NCBI RefSeq assembly: GCF_000801105.2
Contig: NC_079512.1
Location: 33,435,848 to 33,499,847, forward strand
Source of the DNA: Raphanus sativus
Lineage: Eukaryota; Streptophyta; Magnoliopsida; Brassicales; Brassicaceae
Length of the DNA stretch: 64,000 bases
Direction: 5' to 3'
Under the pieces are notes generated by a model. The model saw only the letters and a list, made by a program, of their open reading frames with translations, made no database searches and was not told the DNA's origin. This document shows positions 1 through 11,607 of the stretch, one piece after another; the first letter of the stretch is position 1; each line of letters starts with the position of its first letter. The position numbers and the translations under genes are program-made.

Positions 1-232
1 CCTCATCCTCTTCCTTAGCCATAAGAGACTTGGGGATCACCAAAGGCTTCAGCTCCTGGCTCTGATCCGACGTCGTTTTCTTCCATACCAATACCACGAA
101 CCCAACTACAAGTGCCAAAGACGTGGTTGCAATCACAAGAACAACGTCGTCAGACACCGAGTCGCCTAGATAGGCTCCCAAGATTGACTTCACCTCCTTA
201 AACACACCGGACGCATACAAAGTAGAACTCAT
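1..232 (-). CDS. ATR1: NADPH--cytochrome P450 reductase (ATR1-like), N-terminal part, cut by window edge
   Basis: This is the first 77 codons of a class I plant NADPH-cytochrome P450 reductase, the ER-anchored flavoprotein that passes electrons from NADPH to P450s. The start codon is at 230-232 on the minus strand. The protein begins [10 protein letters not shown] hydrophobic anchor follows at about residues 29-50 ([20 protein letters not shown]), then KK and a hydrophilic linker with the motif [16 protein letters not shown], which I recognise from Arabidopsis ATR1 (At4g24520). The FMN, FAD and NADPH domains lie beyond the left edge. The reading frame is open to position 1. I am confident in the family; ATR1 rather than ATR2 follows from the short N-terminus without a plastid-like extension and from the neighbouring genes. 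Confidence 0.9.
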   Translation of the reverse strand, partial: MSSTLYASGVFKEVKSILGAYLGDSVSDDVVLVIATTSLALVVGFVVLVWKKTTSDQSQELKPLVIPKSLMAKEEDE

Positions 233-261
233 CTTCTTCTTCTTCTTCTTCTTCTTCTTCT
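232..261. repeat. (CTT)n microsatellite in ATR1 5' leader
   Basis: About ten CTT/TTC units sit directly upstream of the ATR1 start codon, read as GAA repeats on the coding strand. GAA/CT-rich leaders are common in plant genes. Length polymorphism is expected. Confidence 0.85.
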
Positions 262-1012
262 GACTTTGAGACAGATTGGATCTTCTCTTTCTCTTCTCTC
301 TCTCCAAGGACGGAAGACTCGGGAGAGATCGAAGAGGAAGACGGTAAGAGACGGACAGATAATCTGGTTTACCGGTGGAGAGTTGAATCTGAGTGGGTCC
401 TTGTCTTTTTTTTATTTTTTATTATGACTTTGAATCTCCCACTTTAGTTTTGTTTTGTTATTTCTTCTTCTTTATTACATTGTCAAAGAAAGTAAAATCC
501 AAAAAAGACTTTTATTCACATCGATTCGATATTTATGATTTGAAAAGAGATATTTTTCCATAAAAGGACCATCTTTGTTATAAAGTTGAATGTGTATAAT
601 AACATCGGTTTAAGTGACGGCAAATCGATCTTAGGCCAAACAATTTTTTAGAATCTATTTTATACAATTCAAATCTATTTACACCATTTTTAAATCAGTT
701 TAATTGTTTTAATTGGTTAAAATCAGCATAAACGAAATAGTTTAAATCTGTTAAACTAAATAATAACGTTAGTATAAATTTATATATTTATCTAATTTTT
801 TGTTTTGTTTTATATGTTTAATTGTGATAATTCATCGAAAATTTTTTATAATAAACTCAAAAATTAAATATTAATATAAAATATGTAACAATAGACAATA
901 ATTTAGACTTAAACAATTTGCTTAGTTGCTAGTATTCTACAAAGCCTTAGTTACCGTAAGATTTCCTGAAGATTGATAAAGATTGTATGCAACAGAAAAA
1001 AAAAATAACAGC
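262..1012. other. Intergenic: ATR1 leader/promoter and O-FucT 3' flank
   Basis: The left third is CT-rich, as expected of the ATR1 5' leader. The stretch from about 600 to 960 is AT-rich with no open frame of note. The 3' untranslated region of the O-fucosyltransferase gene must lie at the right end. No further gene or repeat was seen. Confidence 0.6.
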
Positions 1013-3212
1013 TTAAGCTGCTTTGCACATACAATCAGGAGCTGGATAAGTGTAAATAGACTGTTTCTGCTTCCGTAGACGAAGCTGACCTTGCCTGTTC
1101 TTGTGCCCATTCACAACACCTCCTTCAAACTCAGACCACCCTAAGCTCTTGTTCACCAAAACCTGTCCCAACAGTATCATGTTTGGGTTTATGGTCTTCA
1201 AGTTCAAGTAAGCTCTATGCGCAAGCAATGCATTGTGCATATTCCCTGGAGATGCAGAGATGAAGATATCACTCTTCATGCTCACGTAGTAATCCACCGC
1301 AGCCATCAGTGAAGCTTTCCCTTCTACCTCAGCTAGTTCCTCCGCAGAGGCTAGGCTCTTCTTGTTTTCAAGCACCGGGAAGAGTTTACGCAGGGTTGAG
1401 ATTCTTGCTTCTCCTCCGTAGACCTGGTGTGAAGCTAGGTAGAGACGGGTGTTGTTAGTGAAACCCAACGCTGAAAGCAGTAGACCAATCTCTTCGGGTG
1501 TCAACGGACAACGCCCTTTGTTTCTTAGCTCTTCGTCTGTGAACTGTGAGTTTAAGACCCTTCCTTGCCATATCACTTGGCGGTATTTCGCCAGCGCTAG
1601 TCTTTCCGCCTTGCCACCTCCAAAGTCACATCCTGAATGCGCTGCCATATCCTGTGAAAGAAAAAGATAAAAGCTATGTCACAACCAGAAGTTACTATCA
1701 AGAAAACGGTGGCACGTTGATCAAACTGACTTTATCGAAACGAAGATGAAGCACGACGAACTTCCCAGCTCCGGATTTTGCAATGGTGTTTACTCTCTCT
1801 GTTGGATCCATAGCTCCTGATGTTTCAGAGCTGGAAGGAGGATTTCTGAGTCGATGCACAAGAGCATCCCCTAGCTCACGAATGCGAGGAACAAAGTCTA
1901 ATGCTTCAAAGTTCACTTTACAGCGTAACCGCTGTATACTTTCAGGAACATTGTCAAACCCCAAACGGTGAGAGAACGGGGCAACAGCAGCAATGCCATA
2001 GCTGCAGAAAAGAGTACACATGATTCATACTAGTCACAATGCAGTGATTCAGGTGAAAAGATTCAGTTGAGTTAAGAAGCCATACAAACCTCTGGATAAC
2101 AGGCAATACATTCTCCACATACCACTCTGCCGAGGCGTGAGTAGGCGCAGTCTTAATCCTAGTAGCTCGAATACCTGTGGCGTAGTAATCACGCGTGCTC
2201 CAAGCGTATTGTGGAGGAAGCTCTCTAACAATCCGAACCTCGTCTTTAAGGACACTTGTAAAGTGATCCACATCGAATATATCTGCGAACGAACTGCAAA
2301 GAAATTGTCACAGCACGAATCACTTAGGAACCAGCAACTTAAGTTGATTTTTTTAACAAAAAGAAGAGATACCTTGAATCTTGCCAAACAGGATTAACTT
2401 CAAGGCGTGGAATCACAAGCGTGACGTTCATTATCTTAGCAACAGCAACCGCATCGCATATCTGATGCAGTAAACAAATCGAAAGAGAAGTCTATATAAG
2501 TGAGTGAGAGAGTAGATATAATCTCTTTGTATCATAGTACCAAAGGAGATTACTCACGCCCATTCTTTGTTGATTAAGTCCACCGTCAAGGAACACCTGA
2601 AGAAACCCTTGAGACTTGTCAGGCAATGCTGTAAAAAGAGTGACAAATCCATCAAATACAAAGTTTTTAATTTATAATCTAGCTTTTAGGGTAACATCAA
2701 CAAGAAGAAAGCTTACGAGATCCTGTAAAAGATTGAGTGCAAGGCTTCCAAGATTGATCTGGCAAGGGAGACCATAACTCCACCTGTTGTCTGATCGACT
2801 ACACACACATTGGTTGTTCAAGGGAGAGAGGTTCAGCCAAAAGGGAACAAAGCAAAGACAAACCTTTGATTTAATAATAAAAACAAAACTTTGAGAGCAA
2901 AGCCACTAACAATGTGACGATGAAGAGCACCTTCGAGTAAGCGCAAATGTCTTGGCCTTGGAGCATTCCATTCCTGCCCAAAAAAGGCAATTCCAAAGTC
3001 TCTTAATTTATGAAATCGAAGACACGTTAAAAAAAAAAAAGATACTTGATTGAATCGTCGGAGAGAAGACTGACGGAGAAGAGAGAAGGAGAGGCGCGAC
3101 CAAGAGGGTGGAAGAGATTGGGAGATAAGATCGGGAAGAGGAGGACGAGAAGGCCAGCGAGAGCTATCCTCTGCGACTGGCTAAGGCTCTGCAGTGGCTG
3201 AAGTTGCTTCAT
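1013..3212 (-). CDS. O-fucosyltransferase family protein (plant DUF246/GT106-type)
   Basis: Eight coding exons on the minus strand (3212-3075, 2973-2911, 2798-2717, 2628-2558, 2461-2373, 2293-2090, 2001-1731, 1651-1013) give 518 residues ending CMCKAA. The family comprises Golgi type II membrane glycosyltransferases. Here an N-terminal hydrophobic segment (about residues 16-33, IALAGLLVLLFPILSP) would be the signal anchor. Family landmarks seen: the donor-site block DGGLNQQRMGICDAVAVAKI, the block QDSSSFADIFDVDHF, and HLRFDKDMAAHSGCDF, the usual HLRF(D/E)xDM..SxC motif. Exon 1 uses the donor GTCAGT at 3074, giving the join SLFS/EWNAP; reading on to a later GT would break the frame. The order matches At4g24530. 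The acceptor substrate is unknown; the family includes pectin rhamnosyltransferases, so fucosyl transfer is not certain. Confidence 0.9.
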
Positions 3213-4054
3213 TTTGTGAGAATCGAAATCAGCAACAGAGAACGAACGGTGATGGTGGCAGCAGTTATGTCGGAAACTCTTCAGCTACGATCTAATAAAG
3301 GACCGAACTTTTCAGTGTGTCTTGTCTTCTTCATCCAGAGAGCTTACTTTACGATCCGAAAGTTCGGGGAGAGGTGGTGATAATAATACTACTGGAGAAA
3401 AAAATTTCTACGAAGAGCGAGCGATTCAATTCTCAGGACATTGAAGACAGAGTTGATATACTTGTAGGCGGAGGTAGACACGGCAAGTGTTCGATCTCTG
3501 TAGTTGAGTCTCTTCCGGAAGAACAAAAAAAAAAGGACACTAAAATACAATTCCAAAGCAAAAAAAAAAAAGAAGTTGAATAAATAAATCGAAATTACTC
3601 AATTAGGGACCCACCCACATAGGAGACTATTTTATCTCGTGTGCCCGAATTAGCATGGGCATTAGATTAAGAAAAAAAAAAAACTCATTCCTAGAAGCAG
3701 ATCATGAAATGTAAAACATCGAACTAGGGAACACACTAACAAGACATGTTGGTTGATGAATTACTAATCGAGCAAAATAGATGGGTGTTAAAATCAATTA
3801 AAGAGAATAGCAGCAGGTCCATTGATTTTTCTTTGTTGCAAAATAGTTTTAGAAAACAAAGAGAAACAATAACACGATGTGAGAAGCTTATTGCTCACAG
3901 TCTCCACAAAACGCAATGATAATTCGAGCTTCCGGCCATTTCAATTGTTTTCAACATTTATTAAATAAGGAAAGACAGTGACAAAAGGGAGACATGAATC
4001 AGTTTGTTTCATTCTCATCAATGTCAACTCTGTTGCACCCTTCTTTCTCCAATT
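3213..4054. other. Intergenic: O-FucT upstream region and AGL24 3' flank
   Basis: This stretch holds the 5' leader and promoter of the O-fucosyltransferase gene and the 3' UTR of AGL24. There are several short A-runs, at about 3527, 3560 and 3672. An 88-codon open frame on the plus strand (3317-3583) has low-complexity Lys/Glu content and no recognisable similarity, so I do not call it a gene. Confidence 0.55.
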
Positions 4055-6730
4055 TCATTCCCAGGAGGGAAGCCTAACAAAATAAAAGAAACCAACATAA
4101 TAAGTATAACATCCACATATTCCACTTCCACACGCTGAATATATATATCTTCACTGGATTAGTTAGTTATATTACCCAAGCTTAAGGGAAGTATCTGAGA
4201 AGTCATCTTCAAGAGGAGCTCCACTGTCATAGCTTGACACATTTGTTGTCGCCGACTCTGTCTCCACAGCCTCCTTTAACGCCATCGTTTTAGCCATCTC
4301 CAACGTCACTAGCTAATATTTGTATTAGTATGATGATTCAGAATACCAGTACTATGAATAAGGAATGAATTCTATATTGGGTATATAGCCATACTTGCTC
4401 CCTCAGTCTCCTATTCTCATCCACCAGCTCCGATCCCTGCATGTGTTAACCACTTATTAATATACATACTTACATATAGACTTAATCATAATGTCATCCT
4501 TGACACGTATTTTTATGTTCTAACCCGTTTCTCAAGTGAAGATATCTGGCTCATCACACATTCGCCCTGGTTAACAACAACATCAACAATGTCACACTCT
4601 TATATATTTTAGACAGCTTGTTGCTACTATATGTCACGTTACAAAAATGGACTTGTTATTAGTCTATGTTTAGTAATAAACCTTCTTTTCAGACACACGG
4701 CTGAGTCCGGATTCAAGCGATTTCTCCAGCCGCTGCAACTCTTCTAAGTTCAATCCTTCAAGATCATCTCCTCTCAATTGTCTAGTATTACATTAGAGTA
4801 CCGCACCAAAATCGCTTTTATATATACATTTTCAACTTTATAACGAAGCTTTTAAACCCACATTGCATACATGAATACGCATACGATACTAATAATCTCT
4901 AGCTATACATTGAAAAAAATCTCACATAGAATAAGAAGAAACGTAGCTTTGAAGATTTGTATTGAACTCACTCAATACCAAGAAACGTAGCTTTGAAAAA
5001 AAATCGCCTCGACTAGTAAGGTACGTAGCTTTGAAGATTTGTATTGAACTCACTCAATACCAGCTATGTAAACTAATACTAGATGTTATAGCGATAAAAA
5101 GTTCGGGGTGAGAATTATGGGTCATATTTGAAAACTACTAAACTCTTGTAAGCTTTAGAAATAGTTTTTACAACCTGATAATTAAGACATCGAAGAACCT
5201 ACCCATGAAATAAAATAACTTTGTTTTCTTAGATGAATAGATTGTATAAGCAACATTCATAGATATTCGTCTTCAGAACATAAAAACCACACATGAAATA
5301 ATTTATCTCTTTCAGTTATATGAAAGATTTGTTTAGCATATAGATGAAGCCATACCTTAGCTGCTTGGTTTTGTCTTCCACTTCCTTACTTAGTCGGGAG
5401 AGGTTACAATTCTCTAGCTGCTAGATGCAAAGTCAAGATTTTCAGGTTCTATTACTGATATGTAGAACCAAGTAATAAGATTCTTCAAGACTAATGATGC
5501 TGATTATGCCATGTCACTTGATGTCTCTATATGTGGACTTACAACAAACAATTAAAAACTCGCATAATATAGAGATAAGAGAAACAAACCAATAGAAGAG
5601 AGTGAGTGATAATGAGAACACCTGGTGATATGGAGAAGGTGGACCCATCATTTTGTTGATGTTACTTGCATGAAGATTATACCTTCCCAATATGTCTCTC
5701 ATACTACACGTATCAACAAACAATACATCCTTCAGAAGAAGCTTTCCTTCGTCCATATATGCAATTTATTAAATTAATTATCTAAAGTTTTAGGTACTAT
5801 AAAGAAGAAGAAATCAAAAGTAGACATCAAGTCAAAAAAATGTGCAGATGATATTTTTATTAGATGGCTCCACTACAGTTATGGTAATATATGCTTATCA
5901 CAATAAATAAACGAGTGGTTAAGACTTAATCCCCAATCAAACCCAAAGTGACTGTCAAAGACTTTTGTAATACATGAAATAAAGTAAGAGAAAGAGAAAA
6001 AGAAGATCATTCCAATTGTGGTAAGTACCATGTATCTATATTTACACATGCTTGCATAAATTAGCACAATTACAAAAAAGAAATATTATACTCTCTCTCT
6101 TTTAGATTATAGAAAAGTTATCATTTGTCTGAATAAATATGGTTTACAAAAAGTAAATAATCTATCCTATACTTATGTAGTTATGTTTCATTATGTCATA
6201 TTAACGGTAATTACAAGATGAGTAAGGTAAGTAAACATAATTCTTATATTCTTACTAGAGAAAAGGGATAAGAGCAAGTACAATCATGTTAGGTCGTCAG
6301 AATCTTTAATTCTCCTGCTTCAATATTTATCATCAAATTACGCCGTGACACGGAGCTAATTCCGTACATGATTTCTCCGAGCCCAAGAAATAAATTATTT
6401 CAAAAAGTAAAAAAAATATAACTAAAAATCTCATATATTTACATATCTTAACATAATGATCATTTTTCCAACCATGTTTTCTATATATAACACAAGCAAA
6501 GACTGAAAAAGAAAATGATAGAAATTTTACAAAAATGATTACACATACCTTGAGCTAGAGAACTCGAAGAGCTTTCCAGTGGCAGAGAAGATGATGAGAG
6601 CAACATCAGCATCGCAAAGAATCGAAAGTTCACCGGCTTTCTTGATGATTCCCCTTCTTCTCTTAGAGAAAGTAACTTGTCTCGCTGTTAGGTTATCTAT
6701 CTTCTTAATTCTTATCTTCTCTCTCGCCAT
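4055..6730 (-). CDS. AGL24: MADS-box transcription factor AGL24 (MIKC type)
   Basis: Eight exons (6730-6549, 5703-5622, 5420-5356, 4781-4682, 4566-4525, 4436-4395, 4312-4176, 4073-4055) give 222 residues, close to the Arabidopsis length. Exon 1 is the MADS DNA-binding domain ([13 protein letters not shown]...[11 protein letters not shown], residues 1-60). The K domain ([37 protein letters not shown]) covers about residues 88-160. The C-terminus ends LKLGLPSWE, the SVP/AGL24-clade motif. AGL24 promotes flowering with SOC1 and acts in inflorescence identity. Compared with remembered Arabidopsis protein, the MADS domain reads [13 protein letters not shown] instead of GIFKKADELSVLC. The long first intron (6548-5704) is typical of MIKC genes. 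All exons join in frame with no stop, so the gene looks intact. Confidence 0.95.
4941..5062. repeat. Direct repeat in AGL24 intron 3
   Basis: A 40-bp sequence starting ACGTAGCTTTGAAG occurs at 4941-4980 and again, identical, at 5023-5062. A partial copy of its first 13 bases lies between them at 4985-4997. The repeat is inside the intron between exons 3 and 4 of AGL24 and does not touch the splice sites. Confidence 0.85.
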
Positions 6731-8364
6731 TGTACCTGATCTCCTTCGCTACTGATCTTGAATCTTTCCTACCCATAACAACATTTAGACCAAGAACAAA
6801 GAAATAAAACGAAGCGGACTATTAGCTAAAGAGGGTTTAAATAATATTCTCAAGAAACCCTAGATGGATAGAAGAGAGAGAAAGATCAGATCCAGAAATT
6901 ACTCAGAGAAAAGAAATAACAAGACTAGATGAATGCATCCAGGGATCTGCTTACGGAAAAAGAAACAGATTCATAACTGTTACCTTTCTTTGAGTGAGAG
7001 GATCTTGAATTAGGTTTTGGCGTTTTGCAACCCAGCACACACTTTCTTAATTCTTGAAGATAAAAAGTTTTTTTTTTCTTTCTTTTGTTAATATTCTTTT
7101 GATTCCCTAAATTTATGGGTGTGAGAAGTGAGATAAAGAGAGAGATGGCGACTGTGTGTTGTGTGTTCAAGATTGGAAAGATGAGTCTGCTTTTTTTAGC
7201 TAAACAGTGGTTCACTTATTAATGGACCATACGATTGGAAAGATGAGTCTGCTTTTTTTAGCTAAACAGTGGTTCACTTATTAATGGACCATACGTTTTG
7301 CTTTCCATCAGTTTCCTAGATTAAAAATCATTAAAATATCTAACACACGTAAACTTACTTGGTGTTCTGTCTCATAGAGCTGGCGGGTAAGAGACTGCTC
7401 CGGTGCTCCCAGTTGTGATTTTAATAACGACCGAAATTTTAAGCCAAACTTAACTGAGTGGCTTTTCGCTGTGTGTTGTCATCTAAAATGGTCTCGATCC
7501 TTATCGTATTTTATAGCTCATGGTTCTTTTCACTCGATGAGTATATTAATCTGTAATTCGTTATTAGTAGACTATATACTACAGTATATATCTACCTTTT
7601 GGTTATATTTTTTCATAAATGATTTCTATTAAATATTCCATCCAATTTTTCTATTGTTCATCCATACCAGATGCGACACCTGATAAGATCTATCGTATCC
7701 ACCATCATTAATTGTCATTTCTGTATACGTCAGCCATTTATAACATTATTAAGTTTTAACCCTAACTAAAGTTGATCTCCTGTTAGACTAGAATAATATG
7801 GTGGACAATTAGTCAAGTCTTCTGTTTTCTTGTACTACTGAAAAATAAAAGTAAAGCTGAAAAATATGTGGGCAATCGCTATGGGATATTCGTGATTTCG
7901 TTGGCACAAAATCAGTCGTCGGTAGCAAAAGGTAATGGAAGGTGATGTTGCTGGTTATAAATACTCGAATATTTGTGAAGTTGTTGTTAGAAATACTATA
8001 CGAATAAATATTTGAGTTAATTTATGTAATAAATATTTGAGTTAATTTGATTTGATACATTTAATATTACTTAGAAATTCAACATTTTATCTTGCCATGC
8101 TTTAAAATTCCAAAGAAAAAAAAAGAGAAAGGATCTGGGCCATATTAATGTCCTAAAACGGGCCCATCAGTGAACAAACGGATCCATAATCTCAAAAAGA
8201 CCCCATAACAAGGAGAAGCTTTACGATAACGACGGCAGTTGGTTAATAAAAAAAACGTGAACCACCAGACCAGACACACAGCCAGACACAAGACCGATCG
8301 GCGATCAGCTGTCTGAAACCAAATCCACCGGCGAGAAATCGGAAATCATCCGCTAAGTAAAAAG
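6731..8364. promoter_or_regulatory. Shared upstream region of divergent AGL24 and AP4M
   Basis: This 1.6-kb stretch separates two genes read away from each other. The AGL24 side probably holds a 5' leader, perhaps with a leader intron, plus a 62-bp tandem duplication at 7171-7294. The AP4M side has two TGGGCC (site II) elements, at 8136-8141 (plus) and 8161-8166 (minus), which are common upstream of constitutively expressed plant genes. A 21-bp A/T duplication (about 8003-8048, period 25) is also present. No convincing TATA box was identified for AP4M. Confidence 0.55.
7171..7294. repeat. 62-bp perfect tandem duplication upstream of AGL24
   Basis: The unit beginning GATTGGAAAGATGAGTCTGC is present at 7171-7232 and again at 7233-7294 without a mismatch; both copies are followed by G. 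It lies about 440-560 bp upstream of the AGL24 start codon, in leader or promoter DNA. Identity of the copies suggests a recent event. Confidence 0.95.
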
Positions 8365-11111
8365 ATGATGATCTCTCAGTTCTTCGTCTTATCTCAGCGT
8401 GGAGATAACATCGTCTTCCGCGACTGTAACCTCTCTAATTCTCTCTCTCGCTCTCTATCTCCGGATCTTAATTGTTACTGTTTCGTGTGAAGTGTTCCCT
8501 TGAAGCTGCTCTAAGCTCGTTGATCTGTTTGATCTACCAGCATTTCTTATCTTATCACCTATACGTTTACCCGAATTTACAATTCAGATTATACGATTCT
8601 ATATAAACTGTATCCGATCAGATCTTGTGGAATCCACTAGAATTTTTTTTTTGAAGATGTGTAACTTTCTATTGCTATATAGATCGAACTGAGGTACCAA
8701 AAGGAAGTACAGAGACATTCTTCCGTAAAGTCAAGTTCTGGAAGGAGGATGGTAATGCCGAGGCACCACCTATCTTTGTAGGTACCCTCGTACTCATTAG
8801 AGATTATCAATTATTCAAATGTGACAAAACTATAATCTGTTTAATGATTCATTCTTTCTGTTTGGTTCTGAGCTCTAATGGTTTTATCTGAACTCTTTTT
8901 TTTGTGTTGTGTTTTTATAGAATGTAGATGGTGTGAACTACTTCCATGTCAAGGTTGTTGGTCTATATTTTGTTGCGACAACGAGGGTTAATGTTTCGCC
9001 GTCTCTTGTCTTGGAGCTTCTACAAAGGATCGCTCGGGTTATCAAGGATTACCTCGGTGTTTTGAACGAAGATTCATTCAGGAAAAATTTTGTGCTCGTG
9101 TATGAGTTGCTTGATGAAGTTATTGTAAGTCATGTCCACATTCGTTTTATCTTCATTTAGCAATTATGTTAGTAGCGAAATTTGCAAAAATATGACCATA
9201 TGCTCTTTTTTTATTAGGATTTTGGCTACGTGCAAACTACATCAACGGAGGTTTTGAAATCCTATGTATTCAACGAGCCAATTTTGATTGCTCCTGCACG
9301 CCTTCAACCTATCGATCCTGCTGCCATCTTCAATGTAAGATTGATTTTATTTTTCCTCCTTATTGTAGATGTGACTCTGACGCCTTGAGTTAATGTTATG
9401 CAGCAAGGAGCCAAAAGGATGCCTGGAACAGCAGTTACAAAGTCGGTTGTAGCTAATGATCCTAGTGGTCGGAGAAGAGAGGAAATTTTTGTGGACATCA
9501 TTGAGAAAATCAGTGTCACTTTTAGTTCAAGCGTGAGTAATTAACTTTCTGTCCAGTACGGAAGTCTTGGCAAGGCTCTATGCATTTTGTCCTAATATAT
9601 GCAGTTGCATCTTTATGTTATTTTCCAATTTTTGAACAGGGTTATATACTGACTTCTGAGATTGATGGCACCATTCAAATGAAGAGTTATCTTTCTGGTA
9701 ATCCAGAAATTCGTATAGCTCTTAATGAAGACCTAAACATAGGAAGAGGAGGGAGATCAGTATATGGTATTTGCTTGTTTCACCCCTTTTAAATCAAATA
9801 TTACATTTGGAAGTTGAGAATGCTTAAAATGTGAACTAAGCTGCATGATTCCACCTATAAGCTTCCTTCATATCCGATTCTTTAATATATAGCTACCACC
9901 TTAGACTATATGCAATTGAAGTATAACTTGATTCTTTTGTTGCAGACTATAGGAGTTCTTCAGGTTCAGGGGTGATACTTGATGATTGTAACTTTCATGA
10001 GTCTGTTCGTCTTGATAGCTTCGATTCGGATAGGACTTTGTCCCTGGTGAGTTTCAGTAAAATTACCACATGTCACAACTTGTTGTTTTGCTCTTTAACT
10101 TGGGTTTCCTTTTCAGGTTCCACCAGATGGTGAATTTCCTGTTATGAATTACCGTATGACCCAGGAGTTCAAGCCTCCTTTTCATGTTAATACCTTGATT
10201 GAAGAGGCCGGACGCCTCAAGGTACAATCACATCTATCTTTTGAACTATATAAGTGTTTCAATTGGTATATATAATTTGCTTTCTCAGTGCTTAATTCAC
10301 ATATCTCTCTGCTTGTTTAAAATTAGGCTGAAGTGATTATTAAAATACGCGCTGAGTTCCCTTCAGACATAATTGCAAACACGATTGCGGTCCAGATGCC
10401 TTTACCAAATTACACTTCCAGGTAAATAACTTTTTGGTTGGTACGTTAAAATGCGTTTTTCGTTCATAAATGTAAGTCATGGTAAAATTTTGAATCAAAC
10501 AAGAGATGGATTCAACGGGTCATGTTTGTTGTGACAGGGCTAGTTTTGAGTTAGAACCCGGTGCAACTGGACAGAAGACAGATTTCAAGGAAACCAGCAA
10601 AATGCTTGAATGGAGTTTGAAAAAGGCAAGTGTTGTTGAATCTTTTGCTAGTTTTAGGTATATAGAAATATAGTATTGGTGACTCCATAAGCTAACTGTG
10701 GTGTTCCAGATTGTTGGTGGAGCTGAGCATACACTGCGTGCAAAGCTGACATTTTCACAGGAGTTTCATGGTGACCCATCCTCTTATAAGTTTTCCTTAT
10801 TTGTCCTCTCAGATAAAGCACCACTGGTAACATTTTTGATTTCTTTTTAGGTAATCTCACAAAGGAAGCAGGGCCGGTTAGCATGACCTTCACCATACCG
10901 ATGTACAATGTTTCTAAACTCCAGGTGAGTAAACTACAAATGGTCACCCTTCTTGTATTTCCATTAACCGTACCGTCCTCTCGACTTGTTTGTAATTGAT
11001 TGTGTAAAGCAGGTCAAGTACTTGCAGATAGCAAAGAAATCAAGTAGTTACAATCCATATCGTTGGGTGAGATATGTGACACAGGCCAATTCGTACGTGG
11101 CTCGGATATGA
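8365..11111 (+). CDS. AP4M: AP-4 adaptor complex subunit mu
   Basis: Thirteen exons (8365-8425, 8683-8777, 8921-9124, 9218-9334, 9404-9532, 9640-9766, 9946-10046, 10117-10221, 10327-10421, 10538-10625, 10710-10770, 10851-10924, 11013-11111) encode 451 residues, the length I recall for Arabidopsis At4g24550. The mu subunit of the AP-4 complex recognises tyrosine-type sorting signals at the trans-Golgi network and helps vacuolar protein sorting. The N-terminal longin-like part (MMISQFFVLSQRGDNIVFRD) and the C-terminal mu-homology domain (EEIFVDIIEKISVTFSSSGY through KYLQIAKKSSSYNPYRWVRY) are both complete. The intron after exon 10 starts with GC rather than GT (AAG/gcaagt at 10626); every other intron is GT..AG. 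No disruption is seen. Confidence 0.96.
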
Positions 11112-11607
11112 CCTACTTTCGGATAATGTTTGTTCATTTTCAGATCATACTTGTTCTTAAATTCTAAGAGGATCCTTCACAGTACGTGCTGAATGTTTGT
11201 TGTCTCTGCTATTTGGATTTTCTTGGTTTGTTCTCTACGCTGGAAACATGAGTCTGAATGAAACATATTCCAATTTATGGAAATTGCAACGAAATAAAAG
11301 CATACACCTTAATAGTAATTTAATACACCTTTGTGTAGACGATTAGATTAGCTTTATTTCTTAATATAAAAATCAAAGACACCTTATTAACAAACGTAAA
11401 TTCCGTTCCGTTACAGCACAATTTCATGGGACAAGTCTCTCTTCCCCACTATACACTACTATATATACCACTTCTCAGTTACAACATTTCACCAAGCCTA
11501 AAAGGTTTGTTAATAAAACCAACCCCTTCTACCTGTGTAAATCTACTTTGTTCTCTACTATTTTAACTTAGCTGAGCCAGTCGACAAAAAAAAAACCATC
11601 GTTTCAC
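11112..11607. other. Convergent 3' flanks of AP4M and UBP16
   Basis: About 500 bases between two stop codons facing each other. The sequence is AT-rich and must contain both 3' UTRs and polyadenylation regions. No further feature was seen. Confidence 0.6.

Noticed and set aside
3317..3583. 88-codon plus-strand frame upstream of the O-FucT gene
   Set aside because: Lys/Glu-rich low complexity, ends in A-runs, no domain and no splice context; probably leader or intergenic noise.
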